In this document: positions 1 through 9,241 of the stretch, in pieces
How positions within the stretch are numbered: the stretch's first letter is position 1
How the letters are laid out: every line of letters begins with the position of its first letter
NCBI GenBank assembly: GCA_018819925.1
Contig: JAHJPG010000069.1
Span: 1-63,611, forward strand
Origin: Pseudomonadota bacterium
GTDB lineage: Bacteria; Desulfobacterota; Desulfarculia; Desulfarculales; Desulfarculaceae
Length of the DNA: 63,611 nucleotides
Reading direction: 5' to 3'
Translations under genes and position numbers: made by a program
Notes under the pieces: generated by a model
What the model was told of the DNA's origin: nothing
What the model saw: the letters and a program-made list of their open reading frames with translations, nothing else
Databases searched by the model: none

Positions 1-30
1 AGACGGCAAGGCGTTGAGCGCCGAGCAAAC

Positions 31-1401
31 GTGTTCCCCGCAGGGGCGGGGATGAACCGGCAGTTGTCCCAGCACCATTCTTGGCTGGGTTGTGTTCCCC
101 GCAGGGGCGGGGATGAACCGGCCCTAGGAGAAGGCAAATGACCAACGTACCCGTGTTCCCCGCAGGGGCGGGGATGAACCGGCTCAGGAAAGCATCAAGC
201 TTCTGGAAATCAAGTGTTCCCCGCAGGGGCGGGGATGAACCGGTCTTGCTGTGCCATAAACGGCACCACCTCGCGTGTTCCCCGCAGGGGCGGGGATGAA
301 CCGGCTGATGGCTCCCCCGCCACAGTTACCGGCGAGTGTTCCCCGCAGGGGCGGGGATGAACCGTTACCTCCGGGCCGGTTAACATCAACCCCGCGGTGT
401 TCCCCGCAGGGGCGGGGATGAACCGCTTGTCAGAGTTGACTAAATTAGCTGTCAGCGGTGTTCCCCGCAGGGGCGGGGATGAACCGGCCGCAACTTGCTT
501 AAATCATGAACCAGACCGGTGTTCCCCGCAGGGGCGGGGATGAACCGCCCGTCGTAGGGCGTCGCGTAGGCGTTCATTTGTGTTCCCCGCAGGGGCGGGG
601 ATGAACCGACAAGACCTTGGGGCATCACGCCAGGGTGCATGTGTTCCCCGCAGGGGCGGGGATGAACCGATCAGGCTGGAGACCGGCACCACCACCCTGG
701 AGTGTTCCCCGCAGGGGCGGGGATGAACCGCCAACCGAGGCGGCGGCGTATGTCGCAAAAAAGTGTTCCCCGCAGGGGCGGGGATGAACCGACTACCCCC
801 CTTTTAGACAAACCGTCAAACAAGTGTTCCCCGCAGGGGCGGGGATGAATCGGTAAACCGTGAAAGCCTTTTTCGACTACATCGGTGTTCCCCGCAGGGG
901 CGGGGATGAACCGCAAATCACCTTTGTGGAGCCAACGGCGTGAGGGTGTTCCCCGCAGGGGCGGGGATGAACCGTATCTCACCAAGGGCCGCGAGGTCTA
1001 CGTGATGTGTTCCCCGCAGGGGCGGGGATGAACCGCTCGTCCGCAAATCGCCCGGGGCCGCACAAATGTGTTCCCCGCAGGGGCGGGGATGAACCGTACC
1101 GGGTGGGCCAGCGAGTCTATACGCCAGGGTGTTCCCCGCAGGGGCGGGGATGAACCGATTTACGAACACACCGAAGTGGCCCTACGGGTGTGTTCCCCGC
1201 AGGGGCGGGGATGAACCGATCAAGGCGGCCAACGAGGAGGTCACCGAGGCGTGTTCCCCGCAGGGGCGGGGATGAACCGCCCTCCATGGATAGGCCACCG
1301 TAGATGTCTATGTGTTCCCCGCAGGGGCGGGGATGAACCGGAGATGAACGTCATGCTCCGGCTGATCCAGGGGTGTTCCCCGCAGGGGCGGGGATGAACC
1401 G
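31..1401 (+). CRISPR. CRISPR array, type I-E-like repeats (23 repeats, 22 spacers in view)
   Basis: A 29-base repeat beginning GTGTTCCCCGC and ending GGGATGAACCG recurs with an exact 61-base period from 31 to 1373, leaving 22 unique 32-base spacers. All repeats look identical except the one at 824, where the C at repeat position 27 is T. Repeat length, spacer length and the CCCCGC...GCGGGG stem match type I-E arrays. Bases 1-30 look like the end of another spacer rather than an AT-rich leader, so the array probably continues to the left. In E. coli-type arrays this repeat orientation puts the leader on the left, making 1401 the old, distal end. No cas gene is in the window; type I-E is inferred from the repeat alone. 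Confidence 0.98.
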
Positions 1402-1477
1402 ATCATGGCTAGCGTGGACATGTGCATTTCTCCAGACAACCTCGCACCACTATCAGCGGCAATGAACAGTGAAGACC

Positions 1478-1509
1478 TTGACGAGGCGAATGGAAACATG
1501 CTAGGCATG
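1478..1509 (+). promoter_or_regulatory. candidate promoter with palindromic operator
   Basis: A -35-like TTGACG (1478-1483) is followed about 18 bases later by a weak -10 region that overlaps the perfect inverted repeat CATGC-TAG-GCATG (1497-1509). The site lies 35 bases before the GntR start, so autoregulation is plausible. The -10 match is poor; the palindrome is the firmer observation. Confidence 0.3.
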
Positions 1510-1543
1510 ACATGTAAGATGTAACATATCAGATTGGGCGCAA

Positions 1544-2224
1544 ATGAACTCCCCCGAAAGCCAAACTCTTTCTGCGATAAAGACACCCCCATCCCTACGG
1601 GAGATGGCTTTCGAAGCCATCAAGGAAGGGATCATGGGCAACACCCTCAAGGCTGGGCACACCTATAGCGAGCATGTGCTGGCCAGACAATTGGGCATGT
1701 CCAAGACCCCTGTTCACGAAGCCCTGCTGGACTTGGCCAACAGGGGCTTTGTCATCTTGATCCCGCGCAAGGGCGTTAGCATACGCGCCTTGACCATTGA
1801 TGAAATAAAAGACCTCTATGAATTCCGCCTGGTTCTAGAGGTCGCGGTCATGCGTAGAATCGCCAACCACATCATCCCCGGGCAGATTGAACGCCTTTGG
1901 AAAATCCACAATGCCTGTGTGGCAGCCACCGAGTCTGACGACCACGTGGGCTATATCAAAAACGACCGCGAATATCATTCCTTCATGGCTTCATTGACCG
2001 GCAACGCCTATTTGGTAGGGGCGCTGGAAAACGTTCGCGATCTTATCGACTGGATGGGCGTTCGGGCCATGACCCGGCCCGGCCGCTTACCAGAGGTGGA
2101 CCTGGAGCACGCCGAGGTCATTGAAAAATTGGCCCAAGGCGATCCGGAGAAGGCTGCCGTGGCCATGGAAAAACATGTGCGAGCCACTGAACACAATTCG
2201 CTTGCTTGGCATGATCGCCAATAA
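1544..2224 (+). CDS. GntR family transcriptional regulator, FCD domain
   Basis: A 226-residue one-component repressor of the FadR/FCD branch. Residues about 15-80 form the winged helix (LGMSKTPVHEALLDLANRGF is the recognition region) and about 90-215 the all-helical FCD effector domain, with histidines expected to bind a metal near the ligand (EYHSF, HAEVIE, EKHV). It opens a same-strand cluster of hydrolase, ABC transporter, aminotransferase and 5-oxoprolinase genes and stops six bases before the next start, so it probably controls that operon in response to an imported acid or its product. No good Shine-Dalgarno precedes the chosen ATG. The family call is firm; the ligand is unknown. Confidence 0.9.
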   Translation: MNSPESQTLSAIKTPPSLREMAFEAIKEGIMGNTLKAGHTYSEHVLARQLGMSKTPVHEALLDLANRGFVILIPRKGVSIRALTIDEIKDLYEFRLVLEVAVMRRIANHIIPGQIERLWKIHNACVAATESDDHVGYIKNDREYHSFMASLTGNAYLVGALENVRDLIDWMGVRAMTRPGRLPEVDLEHAEVIEKLAQGDPEKAAVAMEKHVRATEHNSLAWHDRQ

Positions 2225-2230
2225 GATGGA

Positions 2231-3037
2231 GTGCTCACCTTGAACCAGCATGAGTTGGCAACCTTGGTAAAGAGCGCCAAGGTATACGACTTGGGCATGG
2301 ATTATTTTGTGGGCATGCCTCACTTTCCAACTCATCCACCCTTCACATTCTCTTTGGGCCGGGTTCACGGCGACCTTCCATATGAGGGGGGATTGGCTTC
2401 TGCCAATTGCGTTTTCTCAACCGGTGGACACACAGGGACTCATATTGACGCTCTAGGACATATAAGCATCGATGGGAAAGTCTTCGGAGTAGGAGACATT
2501 ACTCCCTGGCAGGATTATGAGGGGCTGAAAAAGGGTGGGATCGAGGAAGTGGCGCCGATCTTTTGTCCTGGCGTTCTGTTGGATATCGCCGGGGCGGAAG
2601 GAGTGGAATGCCTGGACAGCAGCTACGGTATAGGGGCGGAGGCCCTGCAATACGCCTGCGACCAAAACGGCCTGGAAGTGGGACGGGGCGACGCCGTCCT
2701 TATCCGGACCGGATGGATACAACACTACAGCGACCCTCATAAGTACATATCGCATGTCAAAGGCTCCCCCGGCCTTACGGAGGATGGCGCCCGCTGGCTT
2801 GTGGAGCGTGGCGCGGCCTATGTGGGTGGCGACACGGTTGCCTTGGAAAAGACGCCTTCGGCGGGATTGCCGGTGCATGGCATCCTGTTGGCCCAAAACG
2901 GCATACACATCATGGAAGTGCTTAATCTTGAAGAATTGGCCGCCCAAGGGGCAGACAGTTTTTTGTTCGTTGCGTTACCCCTGAAGATCAGGGGAGGGAC
3001 CGGATCGCCTATCCGCCCGGTTGCGGTGGTTTTGTGA
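2231..3037 (+). CDS. cyclase family protein (kynurenine formamidase/isatin hydrolase-like metal hydrolase)
   Basis: The protein belongs to the cyclase/KynB family of metal-dependent amidohydrolases. The diagnostic metal motif HTGTHIDA is present near residue 77, with a downstream conserved GDT near residue 198. Members hydrolyse N-formyl or cyclic amides such as formylkynurenine or isatin. A GTG at 2231 opens the frame, but GGAG at 2228-2231 lies 8 bases before an in-frame TTG at 2240, so the real start may be that TTG (265 residues). The gene follows the GntR regulator closely and precedes an amino-acid-type ABC transporter, which together with the downstream PxpABC genes suggests amide or lactam catabolism. 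The exact substrate cannot be read from sequence. Confidence 0.85.
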   Translation: MLTLNQHELATLVKSAKVYDLGMDYFVGMPHFPTHPPFTFSLGRVHGDLPYEGGLASANCVFSTGGHTGTHIDALGHISIDGKVFGVGDITPWQDYEGLKKGGIEEVAPIFCPGVLLDIAGAEGVECLDSSYGIGAEALQYACDQNGLEVGRGDAVLIRTGWIQHYSDPHKYISHVKGSPGLTEDGARWLVERGAAYVGGDTVALEKTPSAGLPVHGILLAQNGIHIMEVLNLEELAAQGADSFLFVALPLKIRGGTGSPIRPVAVVL

Positions 3038-3196
3038 CCATAGCGGCTTCTCGTCAAGGGAGGCCGGATACGCCTCATTTATGGTGACAAAAAAGTGCAC
3101 GTGGCTGGTTGGTGGCAATAAATGGAAATTAAGCTAGTTGCATGGACGAATTGCCGAATTTTGAGCCAATAAATCCAAGGACAAGGAGGTCTTGCA

Positions 3197-4408
3197 ATGC
3201 GGATTTCATTAAAATCCATTGGGATGACGGTAAAGCTGCTAGCCATAGTGGCTTTGTCCGCCGGATTGATAATGTCTCCAGCCATGACCGGAGGCGTACA
3301 GGCCGAGGTCAAGAAACTCAAGATTCTGTCAAACAATCCTTTCTCTGGTAAAGCCGCATCGTGGGGATTTTCCCAGGATCGCGGGGTGGGCTTGGCCGTG
3401 GACAAGGTCAACCAAGCCGGCGGCATCAAGATCAACGGCGAAACCTACATGTGGGAAAAGATCCAATGTGACAACCGCTACATCCCCGCAGACGCGGTCT
3501 CATGCCTCAAGCGCGGCGTGGCTCAGGGAGCCAAGTTCATGTGCACCCTGGGGGGGGCGGTCACAAAACCCCAAATTCCTCTCATCAACAAAGACAAGAT
3601 AGTCACCATAGCGGCCATCGCTGGTGGAGCCGACTTTACCAACGCCAACAATAAATACCTGTTCCGCACCATGCCTTCGGCCGACCTGACCATTGCCATA
3701 GAGGGCATCAAAATCTACAAGAAACTTGGGGTCAAGAAACTCGTGCTGCTCACGGCCGACAACGTGTTGGGCCATAGCGACGCCAAAACCCTGAAAAATG
3801 CGCTCAAGGTCAACAAGATGAGCGACATTTTGGTGGCCGAGGAGTTCGTGCCCATCGATACCGGCGACTTCACCCCTGTTCTGACCCGCGTTCTCGCCAA
3901 GAACCCGGACCACATCGAGGGCGGCGCATGGCCCGCGGCCGGCCTGGCTTTGCTGATCAAACAGGCCCGTGAGCTGGGCTACAAAGGCACTTTCACAAAC
4001 CTCTCTGGCGCCCCCAAAGTTGGTCCCCTGGTCAAGATCGGCGGCAAGAAAAATGTGGAAGGCGTGATCATGCTGCGCCTTTGGCCGCCGGACCAACTGC
4101 CCACCCAAGCCTTCAAGGACTACTGGGCAGAGTACCGCAAGCTTTATAAGCAGGATCCCGGCGCCAACAGCTGGGAGAGCTACATGGCCTTCATGCATCT
4201 TTCCGCCGCGGTCGAAAAAGCCCAGAGCCTTGATCCCGATAAGATTGTAGCGGTGATGCGGGACCTGAAGATCGTCAGCCTCTTGGGCGAGTTGCAACTC
4301 ATCGGCAAGGACAACCCATTGCTGCCGGGCTACGGCATCAATAACCAGTACACCTCGCCCTTGCCGGTAACGGTGCTCAAGGACGGAAATCCGATTATCT
4401 ATAAATAA
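3197..4408 (+). CDS. ABC transporter periplasmic substrate-binding protein, LivK type
   Basis: A 403-residue type I periplasmic binding protein (Peripla_BP_6 family). A signal peptide occupies residues 1-36 and ends in VQA. The mature part carries the usual two-lobe pattern with KKLKILSNNPFSG at its start. AAGGAGG at 3183-3189 sits 7 bases before the ATG. It should capture a small solute in the periplasm and hand it to the permeases encoded immediately downstream. The sequence resembles the divergent LivK paralogues of anaerobes used for aromatic or organic acids as much as amino acids, so the ligand is open; the neighbouring amidase-type and 5-oxoprolinase-type genes favour an amide or lactam. 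Confidence 0.9.
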   Translation: MRISLKSIGMTVKLLAIVALSAGLIMSPAMTGGVQAEVKKLKILSNNPFSGKAASWGFSQDRGVGLAVDKVNQAGGIKINGETYMWEKIQCDNRYIPADAVSCLKRGVAQGAKFMCTLGGAVTKPQIPLINKDKIVTIAAIAGGADFTNANNKYLFRTMPSADLTIAIEGIKIYKKLGVKKLVLLTADNVLGHSDAKTLKNALKVNKMSDILVAEEFVPIDTGDFTPVLTRVLAKNPDHIEGGAWPAAGLALLIKQARELGYKGTFTNLSGAPKVGPLVKIGGKKNVEGVIMLRLWPPDQLPTQAFKDYWAEYRKLYKQDPGANSWESYMAFMHLSAAVEKAQSLDPDKIVAVMRDLKIVSLLGELQLIGKDNPLLPGYGINNQYTSPLPVTVLKDGNPIIYK

Positions 4409-4444
4409 TAGCAGCTTAACGTGGACCGCCTCTGTTAAACCCCC

Positions 4445-4482
4445 GCCGGCCGGCACCAGTTAAAGACGTGGTGCCGGCCGGC
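4445..4482 (+). terminator. strong hairpin after livK-type gene (attenuator or mRNA-stabilising)
   Basis: A perfect 14-base inverted repeat (4445-4458 with 4469-4482, core GCCGGCCGGCACCA) encloses a 10-base loop. It is followed by a pyrimidine-rich stretch with short T runs. It lies 36 bases after the binding-protein stop and just before the permease gene, the usual place for a structure that keeps binding-protein mRNA in excess over permease mRNA. Confidence 0.65.
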
Positions 4483-4490
4483 CCCTTCCT

Positions 4491-5384
4491 TTGATTTTGA
4501 GTGGAAACGGTAATACGCCTGTGACGACACAGATGTTCATGCAGATGGCAGTGACCGGCTTGGTGCTTGGGTCCATCTATATGTTGGTGGCTTCAGGTCT
4601 GACCCTGATCTACGGAATCATGCACCAGGTGAACATGGCCCACGGCGTATTCTTTATGCTGGGAGCCATGGCTACCTATTATGCCACCGAGGTAATAGGT
4701 CTCCCATATTTCGTGGCTCTATTTGCCGTGGTGCTGGTTTTTCCAATAATCGGCGCCGCTTTTGAGCGCGGCATATTCCGCAACATTAGGCACATATGGC
4801 TGGCCGGCTACATGGCGACTGTCGGTGTATGGATGCTCATGGAGGGCCTTGGCTGGCAGGTGTTCGGCACGGAGCAGAAAGCCGTCTCCTTTCCCATTAC
4901 CGGCCTGATCAGACTACCCGGCGGCGCGGTGCTACCCGCGAACAAGCTATGGGTGGGCCTGATCGCCATAGCCATAATGGCCGGGGTCTACTATCTGGTG
5001 GGCCGCACCGCCTTGGGTAGGCAACTAAGGGCCGTGGAGCAGAATCCACGGGCCGCCGAGCTAATGGGCATCAATGCCGACCGGGCCATGGCCAAGGGAT
5101 TTGCTCTAGGGGTCACCCTGGCCGCCCTGGCTGGCGGCTTGGTGAGCACCTTGTATTCGGTGGACCCCTCCTGTGGCTCCACCCCCATGCTCAAGGCATT
5201 CATCATCATTATTTTGGGCGGACTGGGCAACGTAACCGGGTCGGTCATAGCCGCTTATATCTTGGGCTTCATCGATTCATTCGGGGGCAGCTTGCTGGGG
5301 TATCAGGCCGGGCATTTCATGGGCTTCGGGCTAGTAATCCTAATTTTGATCTTCAAACCTTCCGGGATTATGGGCGATGAATAG
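4491..5384 (+). CDS. branched-chain amino acid-type ABC permease, LivH family
   Basis: A polytopic inner-membrane protein of up to 297 residues with about eight hydrophobic segments and the family's N-terminal signature (GLTLIYGIMHQVNMAHG). It forms half of the translocation channel with the LivM-type protein encoded next. The frame opens with TTG at 4491, directly behind the hairpin; in-frame GTG at 4521 (after GGAAACGG) or ATG at 4533 are credible alternatives. Its 3' end overlaps the next gene by 8 bases, showing translational coupling. Confidence 0.88.
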   Translation: MILSGNGNTPVTTQMFMQMAVTGLVLGSIYMLVASGLTLIYGIMHQVNMAHGVFFMLGAMATYYATEVIGLPYFVALFAVVLVFPIIGAAFERGIFRNIRHIWLAGYMATVGVWMLMEGLGWQVFGTEQKAVSFPITGLIRLPGGAVLPANKLWVGLIAIAIMAGVYYLVGRTALGRQLRAVEQNPRAAELMGINADRAMAKGFALGVTLAALAGGLVSTLYSVDPSCGSTPMLKAFIIIILGGLGNVTGSVIAAYILGFIDSFGGSLLGYQAGHFMGFGLVILILIFKPSGIMGDE

Positions 5385-6372
5385 CAGACTGGCCCCATAT
5401 TTGACGGCTCTGGCGGTTATGGCGGCCCTGGCCTTGGTCCCGCCGCTGATCAAGTTCATCGCTCCGGACAAATGGGAGCTTACCGCCCACATTGGCATCA
5501 AGATTCTTCTTAATGTGGGCTTCGGGCTATGCCTTTGGATGATGCTACAGGCCGGCGAATTGAGCCTTGGCCAGGGTGGCTTTATCACCATCGGGGCCTA
5601 CACCACCGGCATCCTCGTGGCCAAGTACAATCTAATAAGCGTGGTTTGGCTGGGCTACTTGGCCGGAGCTTTGGCTGCCGCGGTGATCGCATTGATGTTG
5701 GGTTATCTTATCGTGCACCTCAAGCGTATCTTCTTTTTGCTGGTGACTTGGTCCTTCGCCGAGATGTTGCACCCGGTGCTCACATCCTTCGAACATCCTT
5801 TTGGCGGAGCGATGGGCATTATCGACATCCCCGCCCCAGAAGGCCTTACTCTGTTTAGCGAGAGTTGGACTGGGTACTACTACCTGGCCCTGATTTATGG
5901 TTTCGCGGTGCTGTGGATTGTCTGGCGCATAGCAGGCTCCAAGGTTGGGCTAATAACCAAGTCCATTGGCCAAAACGACACCCTGGTCACCTTTTGCGGA
6001 CTTTACGTACGCAAATATAAGGTAATGATCTTTGTCCTGGGCTGCTTTATCACCGGCATCGGCGGCGGCATTCTGGCCAGTTACCTTACGGCCATTTCCC
6101 CCGAGACTTTCACCTTCTTCACCTCGCTGGATATCATCATGTTCAATCTCATCGGAGGCATGGGCACCATGGCAGGCCCCATCGTGGGAGCGGTCATTCT
6201 TTCGGGGTTAAATGAGTATCTGTTCGCCGCCGGCTATTGGCGCATGGTGGTCTATGGATTGATCATCATCTTCTTCATTACCTTGCTGCCCGGGGGCATG
6301 GTCTCCTTGCCGGCAGCCCTCCGCAAGCGATTCACTCGCAAAACTAAAAAGCAGGAGGTGGGTCTTGGCTGA
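5377..6372 (+). CDS. branched-chain amino acid-type ABC permease, LivM family
   Basis: A 331-residue inner-membrane permease with about nine to ten hydrophobic helices and the LivM signature near residue 65 (AGELSLGQGGFITIGAYTTG). It pairs with the LivH-type subunit. The ATG lies inside the end of the previous gene and the stop overlaps the following ATPase start by 8 bases. An internal positive loop (VWRIAGSKVGLI) lies where the EAA-like ATPase contact is expected. Substrate specificity is set by the binding protein, so no solute is assigned. Confidence 0.88.
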   Translation: MNSRLAPYLTALAVMAALALVPPLIKFIAPDKWELTAHIGIKILLNVGFGLCLWMMLQAGELSLGQGGFITIGAYTTGILVAKYNLISVVWLGYLAGALAAAVIALMLGYLIVHLKRIFFLLVTWSFAEMLHPVLTSFEHPFGGAMGIIDIPAPEGLTLFSESWTGYYYLALIYGFAVLWIVWRIAGSKVGLITKSIGQNDTLVTFCGLYVRKYKVMIFVLGCFITGIGGGILASYLTAISPETFTFFTSLDIIMFNLIGGMGTMAGPIVGAVILSGLNEYLFAAGYWRMVVYGLIIIFFITLLPGGMVSLPAALRKRFTRKTKKQEVGLG

Positions 6373-7129
6373 CCGGAGCATCCTGCGAGTAGAAAATGTC
6401 AGCAAGAACTTTGGCGGCCTGGTGGCCTTGTCCGAAGTCAGCTTCCATATTGAAAAGGGAGATTTCTTCGGACTCATCGGGCCTAACGGCGCCGGCAAGT
6501 CGGTTATGGTCAATGTGATAAGTGGTCTGTATAGCCCCAACAAAGGGCGTGTGGAGTTTGACGGCCGCCAAATAACCGGACTTCGCCCGGACCGAATCAT
6601 CAGAGAGGGCCTGAGCCGCACTTTCCAGCACTCCACATTGTTTTTCGATTTGAGCGTTCGCGAAAACATAATGATGGGGGTGCGCGCCATGGCCGACATG
6701 GGGCTGGCCGAGGCCATCCTGGGGTCCTCCAGCGCCCGAAGCAAGGACAAGGCAATCGAAGATCGCTCCCAGGAGGTGATCGACCTGCTGGGGCTGGAAC
6801 AACAGGCCGAAGAGGTGGCCGCCAACCTGCCATACGGCCTGCAGAAAATAGTGGCCATCGGCATCGCCATCGCCCCCAAACCTAAGCTTCTTATACTGGA
6901 CGAGCCCCTCACTGGCCTGGTCGCGGCGGAGGTGGACCAAGTAATGGGCCACATCGCTTCTTTGAACCAGCAAGGAATGACCATCTTCATCATTGAGCAC
7001 AACATGCGGGCGGTGATGAATTTTTGCAGCCGCATTGTGGTCCTTAGCTTCGGCAACAAGATCGCCGAGGGGGCGCCCGGCGAAATTCAACGGAACCGCG
7101 AAGTGATCAAGTCCTATCTGGGGGAGTGA
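6365..7129 (+). CDS. ABC transporter ATP-binding protein, LivG family
   Basis: A 254-residue cytoplasmic ATPase. Walker A is GPNGAGKS (about residues 39-46), the signature region is NLPYGLQK, which is typical of LivG rather than LSGGQ, Walker B is LLILDEP, and the switch histidine is in IIEHNM. The start is TTG at 6365, preceded by AGGAGGTGGG at 6353-6362. It overlaps the permease before it and the LivF-type gene after it. With LivF it forms the heterodimeric motor of the importer. The D-loop reads LTGL instead of the common AAGL. Confidence 0.9.
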   Translation: MADRSILRVENVSKNFGGLVALSEVSFHIEKGDFFGLIGPNGAGKSVMVNVISGLYSPNKGRVEFDGRQITGLRPDRIIREGLSRTFQHSTLFFDLSVRENIMMGVRAMADMGLAEAILGSSSARSKDKAIEDRSQEVIDLLGLEQQAEEVAANLPYGLQKIVAIGIAIAPKPKLLILDEPLTGLVAAEVDQVMGHIASLNQQGMTIFIIEHNMRAVMNFCSRIVVLSFGNKIAEGAPGEIQRNREVIKSYLGE

Positions 7130-7848
7130 GATTGTCCTTGCTGGAGATTAAACAAGTGGTGGCGGGCTACGGTCCGGCAGTGGCCTTGCATGGTGTCAGC
7201 CTTTCTCTGGAGCAGGGCGAACGTGTTTCTCTGCTAGGCGCCAACGGAGCCGGTAAAAGCTCTATAGTCAACGTCGTCAGCGGCTTGCTACCGGTGCGCT
7301 CCGGAGAGGTTTGGTTTCAGGGTGAGCGCATTGACGGATGGGCCGCCCACCGTATCGTGGGCCTGGGTATAAGCCAGGTGCCCGAGGGGCGGCTGGTCTT
7401 TCCCAAAATGACCGTTTGGGAGAACCTGGAGTTGGGGGCGACCTCCCTGAAGGACACGGTGCAAAAGAGTCAGCTGTTGGAACAGGTGTTCGAGCTGTTT
7501 CCACGGCTGGCGGAGCGGCACAAGCAAATGGCAGGCACCATGAGCGGCGGCGAACAGCAAATGCTGGCCGTGGGACGCTCCCTGATGTCGCGGCCCAAGC
7601 TGATTCTCTCCGATGAAATATCAATGGGGCTGGCCCCGTTGGTGGTGCGCGACATATACGACACTTTGCTGCGTATCAACCAAGAATGGGGTGTAACCCT
7701 TTTGATGGTGGAGCAGGAGGCCAAACTGGCCTTGGAGGTGGCCGATTCCTGTCATCTGCTGGAATCCGGGCGTATCGTGGCCTCGGGCCCGGCTGATGAA
7801 ATGGCAAAGAGCGAGTTGGTGCGCAAGGTTTACCTGGCAGAGGACTAG
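7126..7848 (+). CDS. ABC transporter ATP-binding protein, LivF family
   Basis: A 240-residue ATPase with Walker A GANGAGKS (about residues 37-44), signature MSGGEQQ, Walker B LILSDE and the switch histidine position occupied by Glu in LMVEQEA, as is usual for LivF. GTG at 7126 overlaps the LivG stop by 4 bases. It completes a five-gene importer (binding protein, two permeases, two ATPases). In Walker B the usual LLLLDEPS reads LILSDEIS, a common LivF variation. Confidence 0.9.
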   Translation: MRLSLLEIKQVVAGYGPAVALHGVSLSLEQGERVSLLGANGAGKSSIVNVVSGLLPVRSGEVWFQGERIDGWAAHRIVGLGISQVPEGRLVFPKMTVWENLELGATSLKDTVQKSQLLEQVFELFPRLAERHKQMAGTMSGGEQQMLAVGRSLMSRPKLILSDEISMGLAPLVVRDIYDTLLRINQEWGVTLLMVEQEAKLALEVADSCHLLESGRIVASGPADEMAKSELVRKVYLAED

Positions 7849-7902
7849 AATGGTCCTGTCCTCGCCCTATTTGAATAGCCCATTTCTGCGAGAGGGTATG
7901 TG

Positions 7903-9231
7903 ATGCCTGGCAGAAAAAGTTCGGTGTTTTCCCGCCGCCTAGACCCGCCGCTACCCATGGCGGTGGCAGGCGATGGAGTGTGGATTGTCGACGCCGGCGG
8001 CAAGCGTTACTTGGATGCTTCGGGAGGGGCCGTGGTCGTAAACCTCGGCCATGGGCGAAAGGAAATCGCCCAGGCCGTGGGTGAGCAACTCGGCAAACTT
8101 TATTATGCTCATCCCACGATGTTTACTTGCCAGGCAGCCGAGGACTTGGCTGCGGCATTGGCCGTCCACACACCCGGCGACCTAAATCGGTTTTATTTCA
8201 TGACCTCGGGTTCGGAAGCCAACGAGACGGCCATAAAGCTGGCTCGCCAGATACACCAGGCCCAGGGCAGGCCCGAAAAGACGATCTTGATATCCCGTTG
8301 GCGCTCTTACCACGGCCTTACCCTGGGTGCCTTGGCCGCGGCTGGGCGTCCGGCATTTCGCGTTCCCTACATGTCCATGCTGCGCGATGCGGTGCATATA
8401 CCACCGCCCTATTGCCTGCGTTGCTCCTACGGACTCAAGCAGCCTGAATGTGGTTTGCGCTGCGCCTTGGCCCTGGATGAAACCATCCAGAACTTGGGCG
8501 CGCAGGTGGTGTCAGCCTTCATAATAGAGCCGGTTAGCGGCGCCACCCTGGCCAGCTACCCCCCTCCAGAGGGTTACCTGGCCCTGGTGCGGGATATTTG
8601 CCGCCACCATGGAGTGCTCTTGATATTCGATGAGGTAATGACCGGCATGGGCCGCACCGGGGCTTGGTTCGCCGGAGGCCGTTACGGAGTTACCCCGGAT
8701 ATGATGACCATGGGCAAGGGCCTAACTGGCGGCAGCCTGGCCCTGTCGGCCGTGGCGGTAAGAGAACCTCTGTATCAAGCGGTAAAAAGCGGACTTGGCG
8801 CCTTCAGTCATGGCGGCACCTACAGTCACCATCCGGTGGGCTGTGCCGCCGGTTTGGCTGCGGTGCGAATCCTTGAGAATGAGGCCCTTGTCGAGCGAGC
8901 CGAGCGGATGGGGCAATTTCTGGGCAGCAAACTCCATGAGCACCTGGCCGATTCTCCCTTTGTGGGTGATGTGCGCGGCGTGGGCATGCTCTGGGGGGTG
9001 GAGTTTGTGGCGAACAAGAAAACTTTGGCTCCCTTCCCCAGATCTGAGAAGGTCACTGAACGCTTGTGGCAGCATTTGTTTGATGAAGGCATCATCGTTT
9101 ACAAAGCAGTAGGTTTGGCCGGCACCGATGGAGACGCCCTTGTAGTCTCTCCGCCTTTTATAATTGAAGAGGAACAAGTTGTGCAGGTGGCCGAAGCGAT
9201 CAAAAAAGCCATCGTCGAGGTGCTGGGATAA
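7903..9231 (+). CDS. class III (omega-amino acid type) PLP-dependent aminotransferase
   Basis: A 442-residue fold-type I aminotransferase. The Schiff-base lysine lies in MTMGKGLTGG, the cofactor aspartate in LLIFDEVMTG, and the GSEANETAIKLAR segment is the phosphate-binding region. A cysteine-rich insert (CLRCSYGLKQPECGLRC, about residues 165-185) is typical of one subgroup of this family. It should move the amino group of an omega-amino acid or amine onto pyruvate or 2-oxoglutarate. ATG at 7903 has GAGAGGG 6 bases upstream; the adjacent GTG at 7900 is possible. It sits between the transporter and PxpBCA, consistent with processing the amino acid released by lactam hydrolysis. Confidence 0.88.
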   Translation: MPGRKSSVFSRRLDPPLPMAVAGDGVWIVDAGGKRYLDASGGAVVVNLGHGRKEIAQAVGEQLGKLYYAHPTMFTCQAAEDLAAALAVHTPGDLNRFYFMTSGSEANETAIKLARQIHQAQGRPEKTILISRWRSYHGLTLGALAAAGRPAFRVPYMSMLRDAVHIPPPYCLRCSYGLKQPECGLRCALALDETIQNLGAQVVSAFIIEPVSGATLASYPPPEGYLALVRDICRHHGVLLIFDEVMTGMGRTGAWFAGGRYGVTPDMMTMGKGLTGGSLALSAVAVREPLYQAVKSGLGAFSHGGTYSHHPVGCAAGLAAVRILENEALVERAERMGQFLGSKLHEHLADSPFVGDVRGVGMLWGVEFVANKKTLAPFPRSEKVTERLWQHLFDEGIIVYKAVGLAGTDGDALVVSPPFIIEEEQVVQVAEAIKKAIVEVLG

Positions 9232-9241
9232 TTTTTAAGCG

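Noticed and set aside
452-1592. Several open frames on the minus strand across the CRISPR array with repeating peptide units
   Set aside because: They are translations of the repeats, as shown by the periodic identical peptide blocks; no ribosome sites or domains.
1-3000. cas genes or a toxin-antitoxin system beside the array
   Set aside because: The genes following the array are a GntR regulator and a hydrolase; no Cas motif is present.
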